Below are positions 6,431 through 8,518 of a stretch of 8,518 nucleotides of DNA, piece by piece. Position numbers and translations under genes: made by a program. The notes under the pieces are model-generated. The model was given only the letters and a program-made list of their open reading frames with translations, was not told where the DNA came from and did not search any database. The stretch comes from JAIYCX01 sp044351785. GTDB lineage: Bacteria; Bdellovibrionota_C; UBA2361; SZUA-149; DAOLCO01. The stretch covers positions 1 to 8,518 of the forward strand of contig JBILFC010000121.1 in NCBI GenBank assembly GCA_044351785.1. Direction: 5' to 3'. Every line of letters begins with the position of its first letter. Position 1 is the stretch's first letter.

Positions 6431-8518
6431 CTAATTATTACGCCCTGAACGCCCTAGCCTACCTACTGAAAAATAAACTGCCTTGTCCCCAGTATCCGCA
6501 AGACCCACTCCAAAATAAACTGGCACTATCGGTGTATCTCCACCAGCTATTAAAGATCCAGATGTAATAAGTCCTTCATCCTTAAGCTTCGCACTGTCAT
6601 TACTAATATTAGTAACTTCGGCGGTTGCTCCCAGAAAAAATGCAAGATTGAAAAGTGGATTTGCAACTTCGGAGAATCTTCTAAAGCCTACAACTTGAGT
6701 CATTAAATAGTCAGAAGCAATCAAAGAATTCTGGGCAAACCCTGACACTGACCCAAAACCACCTATTGCATAAGATCTTTCAACTGGCCTTTCGCCAAAG
6801 GTGTTTGCACCATCTACTCGTAACGCGATTGTGTTTCTATCAAAAGTATATGGCAATGTAGCAGTACCAGATACATCACTGAAATTATCACTTGCTCCAA
6901 GGGTATCGATAGATTGTCTAAACCTAGGGCTAAACAAGAATCCAGTTGTAGCAAAATCAGCCCGGTCTAAGGTATCAACCGAAATTCCAGTACTTAGTTC
7001 ACCAACGTCATAGTCAAACTCAGGAAGAACCGGATCACCTACGTTTCGTGATAACTTTCCAAAAGATCTAGTTGCCCCTACATAAGCCTCCCCTACAGTA
7101 CCAAGCTTCCTACCTAAATTAAAAGATCCAAAGGTCTCAGAACGAAAATACTCTGCTATCTGTTCACTGCCATCTCTTAAAATAATTTGACTGCGCCCAA
7201 AGCCGATAGTTGGGTTTATAAAATAAGGGCTCTCATCTCCAATTGGCTGATAAAGCTCATAAGAAATTTTAGGAATAATCCCAATTTCAGCTTGAACTTC
7301 GTGATAACCATCTTTAGTTATTTTAGTATTCATTCGATAGGCAAAACCCAATCTAAATCCGTCATTACCCGCAAAGTCATCTTGAAGCGCAAAACCTAAT
7401 CTAACAAAATTATCAAGCCACTCCTTTTGCTTAACATCAACCTCAAGCCCATCCTTATCCCCATCTTTTATTAAAGAATATTGTACTGATTGAAAATATC
7501 CACTTTGGTAAAGATTCTGAATATCCTCTCCCATAACTTCTCGGTTAAACAAATCTCCCTCTTTTAATCTAAATTCTTTTGCCAGTCGCTCTGGCGACAT
7601 ATGCGACTCACCTTTTATTCGCACGAAATCTAGTGGTTTTGAAAAAGTTTTCTTAGCAGTACGGGCAACGCTATATTTTTGGTATTCTTCTTCTGATATA
7701 GAAAGTTTTTGAATCGCTGGAAGCACCTGATTTGCGGCATCTTCTCCAATTTTCATTAATTCTGCTCCTTTATCAAACTGAAGTGCGGTATAGGCTGCTA
7801 CATTAGGCTCGACCAAAACGTCCTGCGGACGCACGAGTGCTCTAGATGCACGAGAGTTCTGAAGGAATAATAGATTAACCATTTGTCCAGAGACTGTTAA
7901 GGGAGTAGTAAGAGATTCACCTTTTGATAACTCACTATACAAATCTATTACAATAAGAATATCCGCTCCCATCTCAAGGGCCACATCAACTGGAAGATTA
8001 TCTGCAATCCCTCCATCAACTAGTAATTTGCCATCAATACGTACCGGAGAAAAAGCACCTGGTACAGACATACTTGCACGCACTACTGTCGCCAAGTCTC
8101 CACTCGCTGGAACATATTTTTCTCCCGTTTCAACATCAGATGTAATTGCCCGAAATGGCACTGGTAAGCTATCAAAATTAACTGGAGTAGGGAGGTCTCC
8201 AAAAATCCCTTGAAACATTGGGCGGATATTTTGACCTTGGATGATACCAGTTGGAGACTGCAACTTTCCATCCTTAAAACTCAACTTAGCATCACCGTAT
8301 AGCTCTCTATTCCTCCCAGGTTTCAAGCGAAATGCGCGAGTTTCCCTTGAGATATTCTCCCCAAACAATTCATCCCAATTTGTAGTAGAAAGGACTTTCT
8401 CCAAATCCTCAATTGTATTTCCAGACGCATATGCCGCACCAACAATCGAACCCATACTAGCCCCGGCAATACAATGAATAGGAACTCGATTTTTTTCAAG
8501 AACTTTTAAAACACCCAC
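6431..8518 (-). CDS. Patatin-like phospholipase with POTRA and outer-membrane barrel (type Vd autotransporter, PlpD-like), N-terminus missing
   Basis: The frame is open at the right edge, so the GTG there (8518-8516) is probably an internal valine. Numbering from that codon, the patatin domain (PF01734) has the nucleophile elbow GASMG (19-23, Ser21) and the catalytic DGG (168-170, Asp168) followed by NLPVDVALEMGADILIVIDL. The glycine-rich oxyanion motif and the signal peptide must lie beyond the edge. A single POTRA-like domain spans about 296-366 (FVRIKGESHMSPERLAKEF, LYQSGYFQSVQYSL). From about 368 to the end there are alternating strands of an Omp85-type 16-strand barrel. This order matches PlpD of Pseudomonas aeruginosa, which carries a lipase to the cell surface; the visible 695 codons are close to full size. 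The C-terminus is GRSGRNN after the last strand VYFSVGRLG, not the usual terminal Phe. Substrate is unknown, phospholipid or lysophospholipid by family. Confidence 0.93.
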   Translation of the reverse strand: MGVLKVLEKNRVPIHCIAGASMGSIVGAAYASGNTIEDLEKVLSTTNWDELFGENISRETRAFRLKPGRNRELYGDAKLSFKDGKLQSPTGIIQGQNIRPMFQGIFGDLPTPVNFDSLPVPFRAITSDVETGEKYVPASGDLATVVRASMSVPGAFSPVRIDGKLLVDGGIADNLPVDVALEMGADILIVIDLYSELSKGESLTTPLTVSGQMVNLLFLQNSRASRALVRPQDVLVEPNVAAYTALQFDKGAELMKIGEDAANQVLPAIQKLSISEEEYQKYSVARTAKKTFSKPLDFVRIKGESHMSPERLAKEFRLKEGDLFNREVMGEDIQNLYQSGYFQSVQYSLIKDGDKDGLEVDVKQKEWLDNFVRLGFALQDDFAGNDGFRLGFAYRMNTKITKDGYHEVQAEIGIIPKISYELYQPIGDESPYFINPTIGFGRSQIILRDGSEQIAEYFRSETFGSFNLGRKLGTVGEAYVGATRSFGKLSRNVGDPVLPEFDYDVGELSTGISVDTLDRADFATTGFLFSPRFRQSIDTLGASDNFSDVSGTATLPYTFDRNTIALRVDGANTFGERPVERSYAIGGFGSVSGFAQNSLIASDYLMTQVVGFRRFSEVANPLFNLAFFLGATAEVTNISNDSAKLKDEGLITSGSLIAGGDTPIVPVYFGVGLADTGDKAVYFSVGRLGRSGRNN

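Noticed and set aside
8516..8518. GTG at the right edge as start of the patatin-barrel protein
   Set aside because: Patatin proteins need a glycine-rich oxyanion loop, and type Vd members a signal peptide, before this point. The GVLKVLE stretch is internal in the family, so the true start is outside the window.

Overview
The window comes from an AT-rich Gram-negative bacterium. It encodes two outer-membrane beta-barrels, a lipoprotein and several Sec-exported periplasmic enzymes, so an outer membrane is certain. A proteobacterium, perhaps marine or aquatic, is my best guess from the protein families, but no taxonomic marker gene is present. All seven genes lie on the minus strand, so the reading order runs from right to left.

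From right to left: (i) 8518-6431, a patatin-like phospholipase joined to a POTRA domain and an Omp85-type barrel (type Vd autotransporter, PlpD-like), with its N-terminus cut by the window edge; (ii) 6359-5598, a lipoprotein, tentatively DUF3313-like; (iii) 5567-4488, an exported formylglycine-generating enzyme with the active-site cysteine pair intact; (iv) a 220-bp gap with a possible promoter, then 4267-2669, an exported sulfatase with a CTAGR modification motif; (v) a clear rho-independent terminator at 2651-2619, followed almost at once by 2595-1483, an exported HAD-family phosphatase whose mature N-terminus contains a GC-rich 24-bp tandem repeat; (vi) 1465-677, a small outer-membrane barrel of the type often labelled 'neuromedin U' or transporter; (vii) from about 631 to the left edge, a partial inner-membrane protein with a DUF4105 (Lnb N-terminal periplasmic) domain. 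No ATG, GTG or TTG fits its start, which appears to be ATT.

The sulfatase and the formylglycine-generating enzyme form an obvious functional pair: the enzyme would convert Cys92 of the sulfatase to formylglycine in the periplasm. The other genes (surface lipase, lipoprotein, phosphatase, OM barrel, DUF4105 protein) are all envelope-associated, which suggests an envelope hydrolase cluster acting on sulfated, phosphorylated or acylated substrates. That joint role is inference; only the sulfatase-maturase link is well supported. I see no tRNA, rRNA, CRISPR array, insertion sequence or phage gene.
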